From assembly GCF_001563665.1 (NCBI RefSeq), contig NZ_KQ961876.1, positions 3,526 through 9,605 of the forward strand: 6,080 nucleotides of DNA, given 5' to 3'. The stretch comes from Gardnerella vaginalis. GTDB lineage: Bacteria; Actinomycetota; Actinomycetes; Actinomycetales; Bifidobacteriaceae. The position numbers and the translations under genes are program-made. The notes under the pieces were generated by a model that saw only the letters and a list, made by a program, of their open reading frames with translations, had not been told where the DNA came from and ran no database searches. This document shows positions 6,051 through 6,080 of this stretch, one piece after another (the first letter of the stretch is position 1; each line of letters opens with the position of its first letter).

Positions 6051-6070
6051 TTAAACCTTTTAACGATAGA
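6051..6070. repeat. Right end copy of the CGTTAAAA repeat family
   Basis: Positions 6051-6067 are the exact inverted copy of 67-83 (17 bp). Positions 6058-6070 (TTTTAACGATAGA) are a direct copy of 46-58 (13 bp). One site is thus related in both orientations to the two halves of the left-edge dyad. The second half of a matching dyad, if there is one, would fall beyond the window. Confidence 0.65.
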
Positions 6071-6080
6071 CCCTGCAAAC

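Larger units (their letters stand above)
5650..6080. other. Non-coding right flank with repeats
   Basis: No supported gene is present in these 430 bases. What is visible is a 20-base-period tandem repeat (5702-5732), the right copy of the 20-bp direct repeat (5931-5950), two copies of AAAATCGCA 13 bases apart (6003-6011, 6016-6024), and an inverted/direct repeat end at 6051-6070. The longest minus-strand ORF considered (5824-5886) codes for only 20 residues. Confidence 0.6.

Overview
This AT-rich window most resembles an accessory (defence-island) segment from a low-GC bacterium, probably a Firmicute of the Clostridia type. The hints are strong GGAG/GAGG ribosome binding sites, an excisionase-type helix-turn-helix of a style common in that phylum, and remnants of a serine recombinase and a small Cro/C1-type regulator that are frequent on Clostridia mobile elements. 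The host assignment is inference; no housekeeping gene is present to fix it.

Layout. Positions 1-600 are non-coding or decayed. They hold a repeat-rich edge (1-90), a hairpin terminator (113-149), the last ~28 codons of a serine recombinase (191-277, minus strand), a frameshifted small HTH regulator lying directly against it (272-460, plus strand), and a strong terminator (523-569). Positions 605-5587 hold five tightly packed genes, all on the minus strand. In transcription order they are a 5-methylcytosine DNA methyltransferase with an N-terminal DNA-binding domain (5587-4358), a DUF3883-type PD-(D/E)XK restriction endonuclease (4361-2946), a second cytosine methyltransferase (2958-1987), a two-transmembrane SLATT protein (1958-1392) and an SMODS-type CD-NTase cyclic-nucleotide synthase (1390-605). 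Positions 5588-6080 hold the likely operon promoter, a short tandem repeat, and copies of the repeats found at the left edge.

How it works together. The first three genes overlap by 4 and 13 bases and form a restriction-modification system. Two cytosine methyltransferases with one nuclease suggest a non-palindromic recognition site whose two strands are methylated separately. The last two genes form a minimal CBASS-like pair: the synthase would make a cyclic (oligo)nucleotide on infection and the membrane SLATT protein would respond by damaging the membrane. Gaps of only 28 bases and 1 base, one clear promoter upstream and one strong terminator at the end suggest that both systems are read as a single five-gene defence operon. 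A perfect 20-bp direct repeat (34-53 and 5931-5950) and a family of CGTTAAAA-containing repeats bracket the operon and suggest it arrived, or moves, as a unit of about 5.9 kb.
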